Assembly: GCA_014155875.1 (NCBI GenBank)
Contig: JACEFZ010001387.1
Span: 1 to 64,000, forward strand
Origin: Cepaea nemoralis
Taxonomy: Eukaryota > Mollusca > Gastropoda > Stylommatophora > Helicidae
Length of the DNA: 64,000 nucleotides
Reading direction: 5' to 3'
In this document: one piece after another, positions 54,401-58,999 of the stretch
Position numbering within the stretch: position 1 is the stretch's first letter
Layout: each line of letters opens with the position of its first letter
Position numbers and translations under genes: made by a program
Notes under the pieces: model-generated
Databases searched by the model: none
Told to the model about the DNA's origin: nothing
What the model saw: only the letters and a program-made list of their open reading frames with translations

Positions 54401-54528
54401 TTGATGAAGAGGCGGACATTGATTACATTAACGAACGCAACATGAAGTTCAACCAGAAGCTGGAGAGGTTCTATGGCAAGTACACTGCCGAGATCAAGCA
54501 GAATCTGGAGAGAGGAACTGCGGTATAG
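29032..54528 (+). CDS. SYF2: SYF2 pre-mRNA splicing factor, seven exons
   Basis: SYF2 (p29, CCNDBP1-interactor) belongs to the NineTeen/Prp19-related complex and acts in the nucleus during spliceosome activation and pre-mRNA splicing. Join: 29032-29043, 34139-34210, 37301-37426, 45449-45566, 50372-50462, 52341-52439, 54363-54528. This totals 684 nt, 227 residues plus TAG, against about 243 in human. Every internal junction has GT-AG and matching phases (0,0,1,2,2 for exons 2-6). Family hallmarks: [15 protein letters not shown], then [62 protein letters not shown] and the C-terminal [17 protein letters not shown]. The N-terminus is shorter than in vertebrates. Introns hold nearly all the window's repeats; 25.5 kb of gene for 0.7 kb of coding sequence. 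Confidence 0.93.
29145..29225 (+). pseudogene. LINE RT motif B fragment
   Basis: About 75 bp reading [19 protein letters not shown], matching the subfamily at 3870-3930. Probably a very short internal or truncated remnant in SYF2 intron 1. Confidence 0.7.
29932..30116 (+). pseudogene. LINE-A RT, 5' part (split by the 30117-32610 insertion)
   Basis: Frame: [39 protein letters not shown], then [10 protein letters not shown]. The next LINE-A codons ([14 protein letters not shown]) are found at 32611 onward, so the two blocks were contiguous. Confidence 0.9.
30444..30705 (-). repeat. SINE1 copy with long A tail and 15-bp target duplication
   Basis: On the - strand: head GGCTCCATGGCTGAGGGGTT (A box) and GTGGTTCGAATCGC (B box), then the body and an A tail of about 30 (T run at 30444-30472). 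Flanked by TATAAAGTGTAGAAT at 30429-30443 and 30706-30720. This is the longer-headed SINE1 variant, also at 49085. Confidence 0.93.
31740..31875. repeat. Minisatellite, 24 bp x ~6
   Basis: Unit CACCTATAATACATTATATC plus ACCG; period 24, few substitutions. Lies in the 2.49-kb insertion. Confidence 0.9.
32611..32955 (+). pseudogene. LINE-A RT, middle part
   Basis: Continues from 30116: [14 protein letters not shown] (motif A), a small deletion, [20 protein letters not shown] (motif B), [20 protein letters not shown] (motif C). It ends at LIDAV, where a fragment of the same family is inserted. Confidence 0.85.
32956..33252 (+). mobile_element. LINE-A 3'-end fragment inserted in a LINE-A
   Basis: Encodes [20 protein letters not shown] to AHAYRHGT and ends ATGATGGATGGATGGATGG. 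Directly after its tail, the parent LINE resumes with [13 protein letters not shown], the codons expected after LIDAV. So a 5'-truncated copy with a (GGAT)n tail landed within an older copy. No clear duplication longer than 3-4 bp. Confidence 0.75.
33253..33365 (+). pseudogene. LINE-A RT, resumed part
   Basis: [12 protein letters not shown] then, frame-shifted, [18 protein letters not shown] sequence, continuing the LINE-A copy interrupted at 32956. Confidence 0.75.
33366..33445. repeat. Short tandem repeat, ~22 bp x 3
   Basis: GTGGGTTGAGGCAGGACA and variants repeat three times. Confidence 0.8.
33545..33790 (+). repeat. SINE1 copy
   Basis: + strand head with GTGGTGAAGG, body GAAAGCAATGGCAAACTACT, end AACTGCAACGTCCTGTAAAG. 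It lies in SYF2 intron 1, sense orientation. Confidence 0.8.
34139..34210 (+). CDS. SYF2: SYF2 exon 2
   Basis: Residues 5-28: [20 protein letters not shown] then ELRM. Acceptor TACATCTTCAG, donor ATG|GTATGT. It corresponds to the charged segment before NEARK in other SYF2 proteins. The last ~20 bp of the exon and its donor are the founder unit of the 63-bp array that follows. Confidence 0.9.
34190..36090. repeat. 63-bp minisatellite (~30 copies) seeded on SYF2 exon 2 donor
   Basis: Unit 1 is the end of exon 2 itself (GAGCTGGAGCTGAGAATG|GTATGT) plus the first ~40 intron bases; 29 further units follow at 63-bp spacing (34201, 34264, ...). Three subtypes: intact donor (AATGGTATGT), mutated donor (AATGTTATGT) and a variant with GTATATACTCATTTTTGTG. 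Donor-mutant and GTATAT units alternate as dimers around 34890-35290. Because 63 is a multiple of 3, spurious 160-276-codon frames stay open on both strands. Confidence 0.97.
36225..36515 (+). repeat. SINE2 copy (tRNA-like head, A tail)
   Basis: Head: GGATAAGAGCGCTTGCTCTT, then CAGGCTCAACCCCTACACC (B box), giving a long-variable-arm tRNA (Ser/Leu) look. Body: GATGGTAAGGGACACTTGTA, ATAGGGAAAGCTAAT. End: GAGTTCAAAGCAAATGAG then A9. Located between two minisatellites in SYF2 intron 2. Confidence 0.88.
36516..37070. repeat. Minisatellite, 33-39 bp x ~15
   Basis: Unit CATTTCCAAGAATCTG then TTTCAACATGCTCA with optional GTTAGGA. It begins directly at the SINE2 tail, where the first unit reads AAAAAATCTGTAAGAATCTG, so the SINE junction may be part of the founder. 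Confidence 0.93.
37301..37426 (+). CDS. SYF2: SYF2 exon 3
   Basis: Residues 29-70, from [16 protein letters not shown] to [11 protein letters not shown]. Acceptor TACTTTACAG, donor AAG|GTTTGT. A SINE1 lies 14 bp into the following intron. Confidence 0.97.
37441..37673 (-). repeat. SINE1 copy, 14 bp inside SYF2 intron 3
   Basis: Flanked by the 10-bp repeat GTGTTTGATA (37431-37440 and 37674-37683). - strand element with a GTGAAAGAGTTACGG-type head. It separates the exon 3 donor from its original intron context. Confidence 0.9.
38060..38275 (+). repeat. SINE4 copy (tRNA-like head)
   Basis: Head: GTGGCATAATGGTTAGGACC (A box) and GGGTTCAATGCCAATC (B box). Body/tail: ATACCAGACAATTTTGTGGG, GGAAAGAAAGGGAGTTGGCC, ACCTCACCACATA. 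Another copy, split, is at 48240-48815. Confidence 0.8.
38280..38625 (-). repeat. SINE3 copy (tRNA-like head, LINE-RNH-like tail)
   Basis: On the - strand: GGGGGCTGCGTGGTCTCGAG (A box region), GGTCCCGGGTTCAAGCCCC (B box), a body, then the tail AGCACTTATGGGTTGCACCC, GTGTGCCGTGATGTTGAT. That tail resembles the 3' end of LINE-RNH. Confidence 0.82.
38626..38900. other. Intron 3 sequence, nothing recognised
   Basis: No domain or repeat recognised. It ends at the target duplication of the SINE6 copy. Confidence 0.4.
38913..39240 (-). mobile_element. SINE6-like 328-bp insertion, copy 1
   Basis: Flanked by CTCCTGCATATT (38901-38912 and 39241-39252). The - strand ends in a (CAAG)n tail. Nearly identical to 40009-40341. 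No convincing A/B boxes, so the head type is unknown. A ~60-codon frame including [18 protein letters not shown] is kept in both copies; it may come from a LINE. Confidence 0.85.
39255..39650 (+). pseudogene. LINE-C 3'-end fragment
   Basis: Frame: [13 protein letters not shown], then [51 protein letters not shown] to GTRGMR and the stop, which runs into GAGATGAGATGAG. One internal deletion relative to the 57.8-kb copy. Confidence 0.85.
39651..40008. other. Intron 3 sequence, nothing recognised
   Basis: No domain or repeat recognised. Confidence 0.4.
40009..40341 (-). mobile_element. SINE6-like 333-bp insertion, copy 2
   Basis: Flanked by AAACTGCAATT (39998-40008 and 40342-40352). Differs from copy 1 by a few substitutions and one extra GCTT in the tail. 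Confidence 0.85.
40390..45140 (-). pseudogene. LINE-RNH, near full-length (endonuclease, RT, RNase H)
   Basis: Read on the - strand from ~45140: a 5' leader, an Arg-rich start, then endonuclease ([52 protein letters not shown]), RT ([75 protein letters not shown]) and RNase H ([48 protein letters not shown]). It ends in an (AATC)n tail at 40393-40410. Architecture of I/Nimb-type elements with RNase H. Frameshifts near 44230, 43970, 43540 and 43000, plus a MITE insertion (41961-42657), inactivate it. It fills most of SYF2 intron 3, antisense. Confidence 0.9.
41961..42657. mobile_element. piggyBac-type MITE (697 bp) at a TTAA site
   Basis: Ends are inverted: left CCCTTTACAGGGC, right GCCTTGTAAAGGG, flanked by TTAA on both sides (41957-41960 and 42658-42661). 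TTAA duplication with CCC-starting ends is diagnostic of piggyBac elements. No transposase frame. Deleting the MITE with one TTAA rejoins the host LINE RT frame exactly at SPVLF|NVYTSK. Confidence 0.93.
45160..45360 (+). repeat. SINE5-like fragment
   Basis: Contains CAATGTTTGAAACTAACATG, GCTCCCAGGGCGACCCAGCC, GTACCAGGAACTGGCCTAGG and CAAGGCGACCAGTGTGG, the inverse of 47690-47810. Confidence 0.7.
45449..45566 (+). CDS. SYF2: SYF2 exon 4
   Basis: Residues 71-110 (split codon): [18 protein letters not shown] to [12 protein letters not shown]. Acceptor TTGTCTTCCAG, donor G|GTAAGA. Confidence 0.97.
45658..46863 (+). mobile_element. Young 5'-truncated LINE-A with intact RT frame
   Basis: Flanked by ATATAACCATATA (45645-45657 and 46864-46876). 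About 397 codons are open from [20 protein letters not shown] through [14 protein letters not shown] (motif A), [19 protein letters not shown] (motif B), [20 protein letters not shown] (motif C), [20 protein letters not shown] and the C-terminal tail ending FWHGT. The stop lies in CATGATTGATTGATTG, so the tail microsatellite provides it. RT motif B has Arg (GRV) where Cys is usual. No endonuclease, so it cannot move on its own. SYF2 intron 4, sense strand. Confidence 0.93.
46877..47285. other. Intron 4 sequence, nothing recognised
   Basis: No gene seen. A ~30-bp segment, AATCAATTACTG-type near 49025 and TCGGGATTTGAGGTTTGAGC at 46928, appears in inverse form at about 48998-49030, suggesting a dispersed element. 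Confidence 0.4.
47288..47505 (-). repeat. SINE1 copy
   Basis: - strand head GGAGCTCCGTGGTGAAGGGG-like, B box GCGTTCGAAAC, body GAAAGCAATGGCAAACTACT, end TTGACTGCTATGTCCGTAAA. One of the cleaner copies. Confidence 0.88.
47525..47695. repeat. Tandem triplication, 55 bp x 3
   Basis: GGTCGCCTTGATAGAGCAAC and the rest repeat at exactly 55-bp spacing (47571, 47626, 47681), two copies almost identical. It derives from the end of the adjacent SINE5-like element. Confidence 0.93.
47696..47812 (-). repeat. SINE5-like fragment
   Basis: Inverse of 45160-45360: GGCCAGTTCCTGGTACTC, GGCTGGGTCGCCCTGGGAGC, then TTAGTTTCAAACATTGGAAA. Confidence 0.7.
47835..48205 (+). pseudogene. LINE-RNH 3' end (RNase H tail)
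   Basis: The RNase H end is split over two frames (a PGHAGV-type box, then [15 protein letters not shown]), with a non-coding tail GGACGGAGCACTTATGGGAA and GTGATGTC. It gives the + strand version of the family's 3' end. Confidence 0.75.
48240..48815 (+). repeat. SINE4 copy split by a LINE-A fragment
   Basis: Head part 48260-48360: GTGGCATATTGGATAGTGCA and AAGTTCAATCCC. Tail part 48665-48815: CACCAGACAATTGGC, GTCTGGGAAGGAAAGG, ATGACCATCTCACCCC. The gap is LINE-A (48370-48660). Confidence 0.7.
48368..48662 (-). mobile_element. LINE-A 3'-end fragment inserted in SINE4
   Basis: - strand: [38 protein letters not shown], then GHDDDDST where the ORF runs into the GAT tail (ATGATGATGATG). Upstream, an [14 protein letters not shown] stretch. 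Frame mostly open. Confidence 0.82.
48880..49500. repeat. Diverged ~36-bp tandem repeat, interrupted by SINE1
   Basis: Unit TGTGTTTGAAGTCAAATATT plus TGATTTACTGTAT. Copies at 48883-48920, 49036-49080 and five more at 49330-49490; related GAAGTCTTATAATTTTATTTG units continue at 50225-50340. Insertions have split one array into three blocks. Confidence 0.85.
49085..49318 (+). repeat. SINE1 copy (longer-headed variant)
   Basis: Head GCCTAGAGGTTTAACG (A box), long middle arm with TGACGTGAGC, then GTAGCGGTTCTCACCG (degraded B box). Body GAAAGCAATGGCAAACTACT. Flanked by ATTGTGTTT and ATTGCGTTT within the 36-bp array. Confidence 0.8.
49625..49920 (-). repeat. SINE2 copy with ~23-bp target duplication
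   Basis: Left flank 49602-49624 and right flank 49921-49943 share TTCTATTTCTATGAGTG then CAGAC with one mismatch. - strand head: GGATAAGAACGTGCATTCTT, GGGGTTCAATCCCTACACCG. Body: TGGGACGTAAATTACAAGTA. Reversed A tail at 49630-49650 (T and G rich). Confidence 0.9.
50018..50216 (+). repeat. SINE1 copy with 12-bp target duplication
   Basis: Flanked by CTTTGAAGTCAT (50006-50017 and 50217-50228). + strand head GCGAAGGGGTTACGGACGCA, B box GTGTTTGAAAC. It landed in the 36-bp repeat family. Confidence 0.9.
50372..50462 (+). CDS. SYF2: SYF2 exon 5
   Basis: Residues 110-140: [20 protein letters not shown] to QRDKL (split Leu). Acceptor TTTACCCTTAG, donor CT|GTAAGT. Confidence 0.97.
50730..51130. repeat. 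Tandem repeat, ~85 bp x 5
   Basis: Units share ATTTGTCTGTATCTGCAATG, TTGTCTCTTGTAAGAAC, CTATTTTAACRATAAACT and TTCTTCTTTCATTCACT. Start of SYF2 intron 5. Confidence 0.88.
51140..51500 (-). repeat. Dispersed repeat R4, copy in intron 5
   Basis: Shares order and sequence with 53510-54010: a CACTCCCATGCAGCTCT-type segment, TTCTGTTGCCTTGTGGATTT, then TCAGTGTATGT. Probably a LINE 3' untranslated region on the - strand. Confidence 0.5.
51540..51800 (+). repeat. LINE 5'-leader-like fragment
   Basis: Carries GGCAGTAGATGGTACTACCT, GGCACCAAATGTTGGGAGGC and CACTGTGCCGACGGCTTCGG, which I associate with the leader preceding the endonuclease in some invertebrate LINEs. Part of it (CAGTAACCTACCATGCATGG-type start) recurs at 63640-63735. 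Assignment tentative. Confidence 0.4.
51850..52292. repeat. 29-bp minisatellite (~15 copies) before SYF2 exon 6
   Basis: Unit GTTTCTCAGCTTGTCTAC then TTATTGTCCAT, period exactly 29; variants TTTTTCATC and TCTTCATAT. As 29 is not a multiple of 3, all three + frames stay open. The unit contains pyrimidine-rich TTTCTCAG, resembling a 3' splice site; the real acceptor (TTATTGTATATTTCAG) is ~50 bp further on. Confidence 0.96.
52341..52439 (+). CDS. SYF2: SYF2 exon 6
   Basis: Residues 140-173: [20 protein letters not shown] then [12 protein letters not shown] and a split Gln. Acceptor TTGTATATTTCAG, donor CA|GTAAGT. A 29-bp tandem array with acceptor-like units ends ~50 bp upstream. Confidence 0.97.
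53099..53205. repeat. (CT)n/(GA)n microsatellite
   Basis: A TCTC run followed by GAGA/GAGCGAGAGAGA words; strand asymmetry flips at about 53130. Confidence 0.93.
53330..54040 (-). repeat. Dispersed repeat R4, copies in intron 6
   Basis: Two partial copies (53330-53500 and 53510-54010). Shared with intron 5: GTGCTTAGTCTNCTGYTRTG, TGTAACTNTTACCNACTAGT and a GGGAAAACAATAAACT-type segment; also CTCCAGGCTGTCC twice internally. Confidence 0.55.
54063..54375. repeat. ~73-bp tandem repeat including SYF2 exon 7 acceptor
   Basis: Four copies. Each carries a CTTGAATCTGCCATTCTAAC-like segment, CAATGACATT, then GTTACTNNNATTGAGAAAA. In the last copy this is the true junction CATTACTAG|AATTGAAAAG. Earlier junction words read GTTACTACAATTG (54136), GTTACTAGGATTG (54207) and GTTACTGGGATTG (54282), so only the second keeps AG at the matching place. 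Confidence 0.9.
54363..54528 (+). CDS. SYF2: SYF2 exon 7 (last)
   Basis: Residues 173-227 and TAG stop: [20 protein letters not shown] to QNLERGTAV, the most conserved part of the family. Acceptor TTCATTACTAG. Three diverged copies of the acceptor and first exon bases lie upstream. Confidence 0.97.
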
Positions 54529-54639
54529 CTGCTGCCGTATCTTCTACAGCCATTCGGATATTTCTTTGTTTATTGTATTCTTTTCTTGTTTGTTGGATGA
54601 CTAACTGACCAGACAGTTTATAGATTATACTTTACCTCT

Positions 54640-54790
54640 GAAGTCAGAGTGAATTTTCCTGATGGTAAGGGACAGTGGTAATAGGGAAAGCTAAACCACA
54701 CACAAAAATCAGCCCAGTGCACTAGAAGTAATAGCACGCATGAGGATTACACTTGAGTTCAAAGTGAGTGAATGCCCCAAATAAAGTTTC
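54640..54790 (+). repeat. SINE2 3' half in SYF2 3' UTR
   Basis: TACCTCTGAAGTCAGAGTGA, CTGATGGTAAGGGACAGTGG, AATAGGGAAAGCTAA, TTGAGTTCAAAGTGAGTGAA match SINE2 at 36350-36510 and 60110-60230. It starts ~110 bp after the SYF2 stop. Confidence 0.85.
54780..54785 (+). terminator. SYF2: Candidate SYF2 polyadenylation signal AATAAA
   Basis: First AATAAA after the SYF2 stop (252 nt downstream). It lies in what aligns with the A tail of SINE2 (intact copy at 36510: GCGCCAAAAAAAAAA; here GCCCCAAATAAAG). Followed by TGTACACATTTT and a GT-rich GGTTCTATGGAGTGTGTG stretch. Confidence 0.6.
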
Positions 54791-54957
54791 CCTGTACACA
54801 TTTTAATCCTGTCTGGTTCTATGGAGTGTGTGCTATGCAGAGATTTTCCTTGTGAGATATATGTGAGGTGATTGGTGCACTTACACAGTTATCCATGTGC
54901 AATGACAAGGGGGGAGGGGCAGACTAGCTTAGAGATATGATGTCCGCCTCAAGGTAG

Positions 54958-55022
54958 TTTATTCGAAAAATGAATGCCACCGGCCTTCAAACATCCTTGA
55001 ATGCCACCGGCCTTCAAACATC
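54958..55022. repeat. Direct duplication, 32 bp x 2
   Basis: GAATGCCACCGGCCTTCAAA then CATCCTTG occurs twice back to back, identical. Confidence 0.93.
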
Positions 55023-55129
55023 CTTGACCCTGTAAGTGTTGCAGTAAACAAGCCAGATTGCTTTGACCATGCGAGTTTCTTCCATGGATATCGTACAATC
55101 AGACGTATTTGCTTCAGCACTTATAGAAT

Positions 55130-55320
55130 CCTTTTCCATGCCTTAAGGTGTGTTGGGTACATGGTGCCAATCCCATATTTGTATAAACCAATCGGCAGTG
55201 GACTGGTGATATGGTCAGTATCACCCCCAGCCACTTTTATTTCCCTGAACATTTCTTGGTACCCTTGTTACGCTGGATCAGCCTGGAAGCTCGGGTCAGT
55301 TTAAAAACCACCACCATCAG
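55130..55320 (-). repeat. SINE5-like copy
   Basis: + strand shows CCAATCGGCAGTGGACTGGT, TTGGTACCCTTGTTACGCTG, GATCAGCCTGGAAGCTCGG, parallel to 47690-47760 in the same orientation. Confidence 0.6.
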
Positions 55321-55479
55321 GATTTTAATATATGATCATTGATCTGGTGGGCAAGATTTCTAGCTGCTTCGCTACCTTGATAGTTTTTTTTTAAACAAAG
55401 TAAGATGTACATTAAACATTATTTTTCTCCCCAACCCCAGCAAAGTTACTTTTCTTTTTGTTTCCAAATGTTTGTTGAT

Positions 55480-55680
55480 GGATTTTTGCTTTTTTTTTTT
55501 TTTGTCGTCCATGTTCCTGCCTTTCTTATTTTGTGGTCCATTTTCCAGTCTTGCTCATTTTGTGGTCTGTGTTTCTGTCTTTATAGTTTTGTGGTCTATG
55601 TTTCTGTCATTATCATTCTGTAGTCCATGTTCCTTCTTTCCTTGTTCTGTGTCCCTGTCATTGTTTAATGGTCTGTTTTC
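55480..55680. repeat. Diverged tandem repeat, ~35-38 bp x 5
   Basis: Units built on TTTTGTGGTCTATGTTTCTG and TCATTATCATTCTGTAGTCC; T-rich. Confidence 0.75.
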
Positions 55681-56195
55681 CTGAAGAAAATAATCATTCG
55701 TCTTTATTGTCTCATGAAATTGACCAGACATTTTTGTTTGTTTACATAAACTGTTACGGTACATAGACATCTTGGCACTGTTCAACTCTGGCAACAATCA
55801 AAATAACTTTATTACAAACCGACAAGTGTTAATGTACATACATTTTGTCTCATTCATGCAGCTTACGTGTATTATACATAACAACTAATCGAGATTCAAT
55901 CATGCACCAGTTACTTCATTGTTTTCATACAATTTAATATTTAATTCTATTAAATGCAAGATTCAATGTGTGTCATTTAGTTTTACATACACTTATTTTG
56001 TGTACATAATTAACATATTCATTCAGTGCAAGCTCCTTTCTTATACCTAAGTTAAAAGCTTCACTTTATACAACAAAAGCTTCTCTGGATACAGCAAAAT
56101 GAATCTATTTAACTGTATCAATATTCACTAAGTTTCTCTTACCATATAAATATTCACTAAGTTTCTCTCATCATCAACAATTGCTGTGCTTGTAA
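55681..56195. other. AT-rich spacer, nothing recognised
   Basis: No domain, RNA or clear repeat. Confidence 0.5.
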
Positions 56196-56199
56196 GTGT

Positions 56200-56445
56200 G
56201 GGTAATCATGTTTCACCATCACACATGATCACCAGTAGTGAATCAGCTCAGTGTTCTCATCCCGGACATTGCCATGTGGTCCAGTCATCCATAACTTCTC
56301 TGCCACCCTGTTGTTCCTTTTCCCCTCAATCATGCTAGTCGTCACCAAGTTTTCTAGTTTATTTCTTGCGAGATCTTGTAAAGTATATGTTGCTAACTTT
56401 TTAATGACATGAGCAATCAGTTGGACAGTCATCTTGAAGCCTAGA
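56200..56445 (-). pseudogene. LINE-A 3'-end fragment
   Basis: - strand: NKLENLVTTSMIEGKRNN, then a GPHGNVRDENTELIH-type segment corresponding to [12 protein letters not shown] of the 46-kb copy. Frame-shifted and old. Confidence 0.7.
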
Positions 56446-56489
56446 GATGTGGCTATACAGAAGCATTGGTTGTAGTTTCATGGAAACAG

Positions 56490-56725
56490 TTGTGTGTCCT
56501 TTACAACACTACTATATGACTTCGCAGCCAGCCCCAGCATTTTTTTACTCTGTGATTTACTAAGCACATTTATATTCAGTAGCTTGTCATTGCTTTCCAA
56601 AAGCCGCCTCTCATAACATTGTTTAAAACCCACACAAGGGATTATGCTTCCAAATTGCCTGCAGCTGATTCCAAATGAGGTATGTGGTATTGCTGCTCCC
56701 ATTCACCAGTCGCCAGCCATGTAGA
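56490..56725 (-). repeat. SINE1 copy, diverged
   Basis: GAAAGCAATGACAAGCTACT on the - strand, with the AATGCTGGGG and CGAAGTC end segments. The head is poorly kept. Confidence 0.65.
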
Positions 56726-57039
56726 GGTTCTAGGGAGGCTATGAATGAACAGAGAGGTGATGAAAGAAATAAGCAAGAGAGTTATTTTGGCTATATTAAT
56801 CACACAGCACTTTTGTAAACACCACATTGGAGGGAAAATCTGAAGGTGCGCAAACAAGAGAAAGCCAGTGAAACAAGTGGATAGATAACATTAAGAGATG
56901 GACGAGCAGTAAGTAGTCTGTCAGTGAGTACAACAACATTGCTGATCTATTGCAGCCAACCTTCATTGTGGAGACGGCACCTGATTATTAAACTATATTG
57001 ATCCCCAACATATTGGCTTATGTAGCTTGGTGATACTGA

Positions 57040-57245
57040 ACCTCGTACTGAGTTGAGGGTTCTGAATCTACTGCGGTTGGTTTGTAACCATATGGCTTTG
57101 CAACGATGTTCATATGATGCGTCGTCCGTTCAGAAAGAAATGGCCGTTACTGATCATATAATTGACTAGTAAATCAAATCACAAACAGCCAGTCAGTGCT
57201 GGAGTGTTTTACGCGTCCTGAAGGACATTCAGTGGTTAATCATCT
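57040..57245 (+). repeat. SINE1 copy, diverged
   Basis: CGTCCGTTCAGAAAGAAATG and CACAAACAGCCAGTCAGTGC then GTCCTGAAGGA correspond to the SINE1 body and end. The head is degraded. Confidence 0.6.
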
Positions 57246-57565
57246 GCCTGCATGCCTTCACATGTATAGGGTGTATTTTGAATGACTATCTCATCTCATC
57301 GTGTTCCTCTTGTACCTTGCGGTGTCGAGGTGAAGTATAAACATCATGGGAGTGCCCGATTATGGGCTTCATGTATCGATATTCCCATGGACTCTGCTAT
57401 TCCCTCCGTCCAACGTTTACGTGGTCGGCCTCTTTCTCTGTTTCCATCTGGTCTGTACATCATTGCTTGTTGTGGTATGCTGTTGACTGGTAACCTACTT
57501 GCATGGCCAAACCATTTGACTTGCTACTTTCTAATAAAATCTAGTGCTGCTATAACCCCCACTTT

Positions 57566-57716
57566 CCCGGGATGGTTAACCCAGTCAACAAATGCCCGCA
57601 GAAGTCGGATGTGTCGGCCTAACGGCGCAAGAACGCAGCTTTGCTGTAAACAGGCACAACGCAATCACATCCTGAAAAAAAAAAAATGGATGAACGCAGC
57701 AGAAGAAGAAGAACCT
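57566..57716. mobile_element. 151-bp insertion with 7-bp duplication
   Basis: Flanked by CCACTTT (57559-57565 and 57717-57723); removing it restores the LINE-C sequence as at 23866 and 39370. It contains A12 at 57675-57686 and ends AGAAGAAGAAGAACCT. Could be a SINE on the + strand with an (AAG)n tail or a composite; no A/B boxes recognised. Confidence 0.7.
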
Positions 57717-58018
57717 CCACTTTAGTCCTGATTTCTTCATTTCTGATCTTATCTCTTCTTGATGCGTTGAGTATTCTTCTCAGGAATCTCATTTCTGTTG
57801 TGATTTTTCTTTTCTCTTTTTCTGTCATTGTCCAGGTTTGGCATTGGTAGCATAGAGTTGGTAGGAAGACTGTATTGTAAAGTGCTTTCTTAGTAGTTAT
57901 TGATACATGTTTGTTCTTTAGTAGTGGTGCCATTTGTCCAGTGAGTTGGTTTGCCTTATTGCATCTATTTTCGATCTCGTCTTCTGATCTGCCATTTGAT
58001 GATATTATACTTCCTAGG

Positions 58019-58999
58019 CAGATGGCACAATTCAAAGATCGGTGTACCGCAAAGAAACATGGACTGGCCAATACTTAAATTTTCAGAGCTTCGCACCTGT
58101 CCAGTACAAACGGGGCTTAGTACGGACCCTGTTTGACCGTGCTAGGAAGATATGCACTCAGGACACACTGACAGAGGAATTTAAAACTCTGAAGAATGCC
58201 TTAAACCTTAATGGGTACTCCACAGGATTTATAAAGCGCCACTGCCAACAACCGAAATCAGAAGTAACTACAGTCCCTAAACTCAAAGTATTCATCCAGC
58301 TAACCTTCCGAGGAGATGACGTAATGCAACTTCTGCGGGACCGGCTCACCACAGCAGTCGAGCGAACATTCTGTGCTGCAGCTCTAGTCATCAGGTACAG
58401 AAACACACCGATCCCAGTCCCAGAAGTAAAAGAACCTGTAGCTTTGTACGCCAAATCAAATTGTATTTACCAATTTACATGCAGATGCGAGGCCATCTAC
58501 ATAGGCAGAACTGAGCGACAGTTACATTGCAGGGTTTCGGAACATATTCCGAATTGGTTGGACAAGATACTACACACACAAGATGGTAGCCTAGGCAGGC
58601 CGACACACCGAAAAAGTCTGGCTTCATCGGTCGGGAGACACGTGCTCGAGAGTGGTCACGTGGTTGAAAGAGACAGTGCCTTCCGTGTGTTGTTCAACAC
58701 ACAAAGTAGTCGATTGTTAAAGTTTGCTGAAGCTATACTAATCAACCTTCGTAAGCATCCTTGTGTAAGCAGAAAGACATGTTAGTCAGTTTAAAATTAC
58801 CGTGGTAGACAATCAACATTACTGTGCGAACATGTGTATATTTCAGTTTGAAGGATTTATCTAATTAATTCACGTAAGTTGTGTGATTTCTGCAGTATGT
58901 ACCTGACGAGATGCAGCGAAATATGCCAGGCAATAAATCGTGCAATCTATTGTTTGTGTCTTCGTTATTCAAATTCATCACAGGAAAACATTGTTTTGA
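58019..58999 (+). mobile_element. 5'-truncated Penelope-like element (GIY-YIG) with 10-bp duplication
   Basis: Flanked by ACTTCCTAGG (58009-58018 and 59000-59009). Encodes the C-terminal ~240 codons of a Penelope-type polyprotein. It is inserted antisense in LINE-C at the YLGS codons. Confidence 0.9.
58042..58785 (+). pseudogene. Penelope-like RT thumb and GIY-YIG endonuclease
   Basis: About 245 open codons. QYLNFQSFAPVQYKRGLVRT is the end of the RT (thumb) typical of Penelope-like elements. LKVFIQLTFRGDD and VIRYRNTPI lead to the linker. SNCIYQFTCRCEAIYIG followed by RTERQLHCRVSEH is the GIY-YIG fold with its Cys pair, the YIG motif, the catalytic Arg region and His; KFAEAILI carries the expected metal-binding Glu. 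CIY stands in place of canonical GIY. The RT palm (YADD) is missing by truncation, so this is not an autonomous element although the frame is intact. Confidence 0.9.

Noticed and set aside
54850..56200. Further SYF2 coding exons downstream
   Set aside because: The stop after LERGTAV matches the family C-terminus; nothing coding follows.
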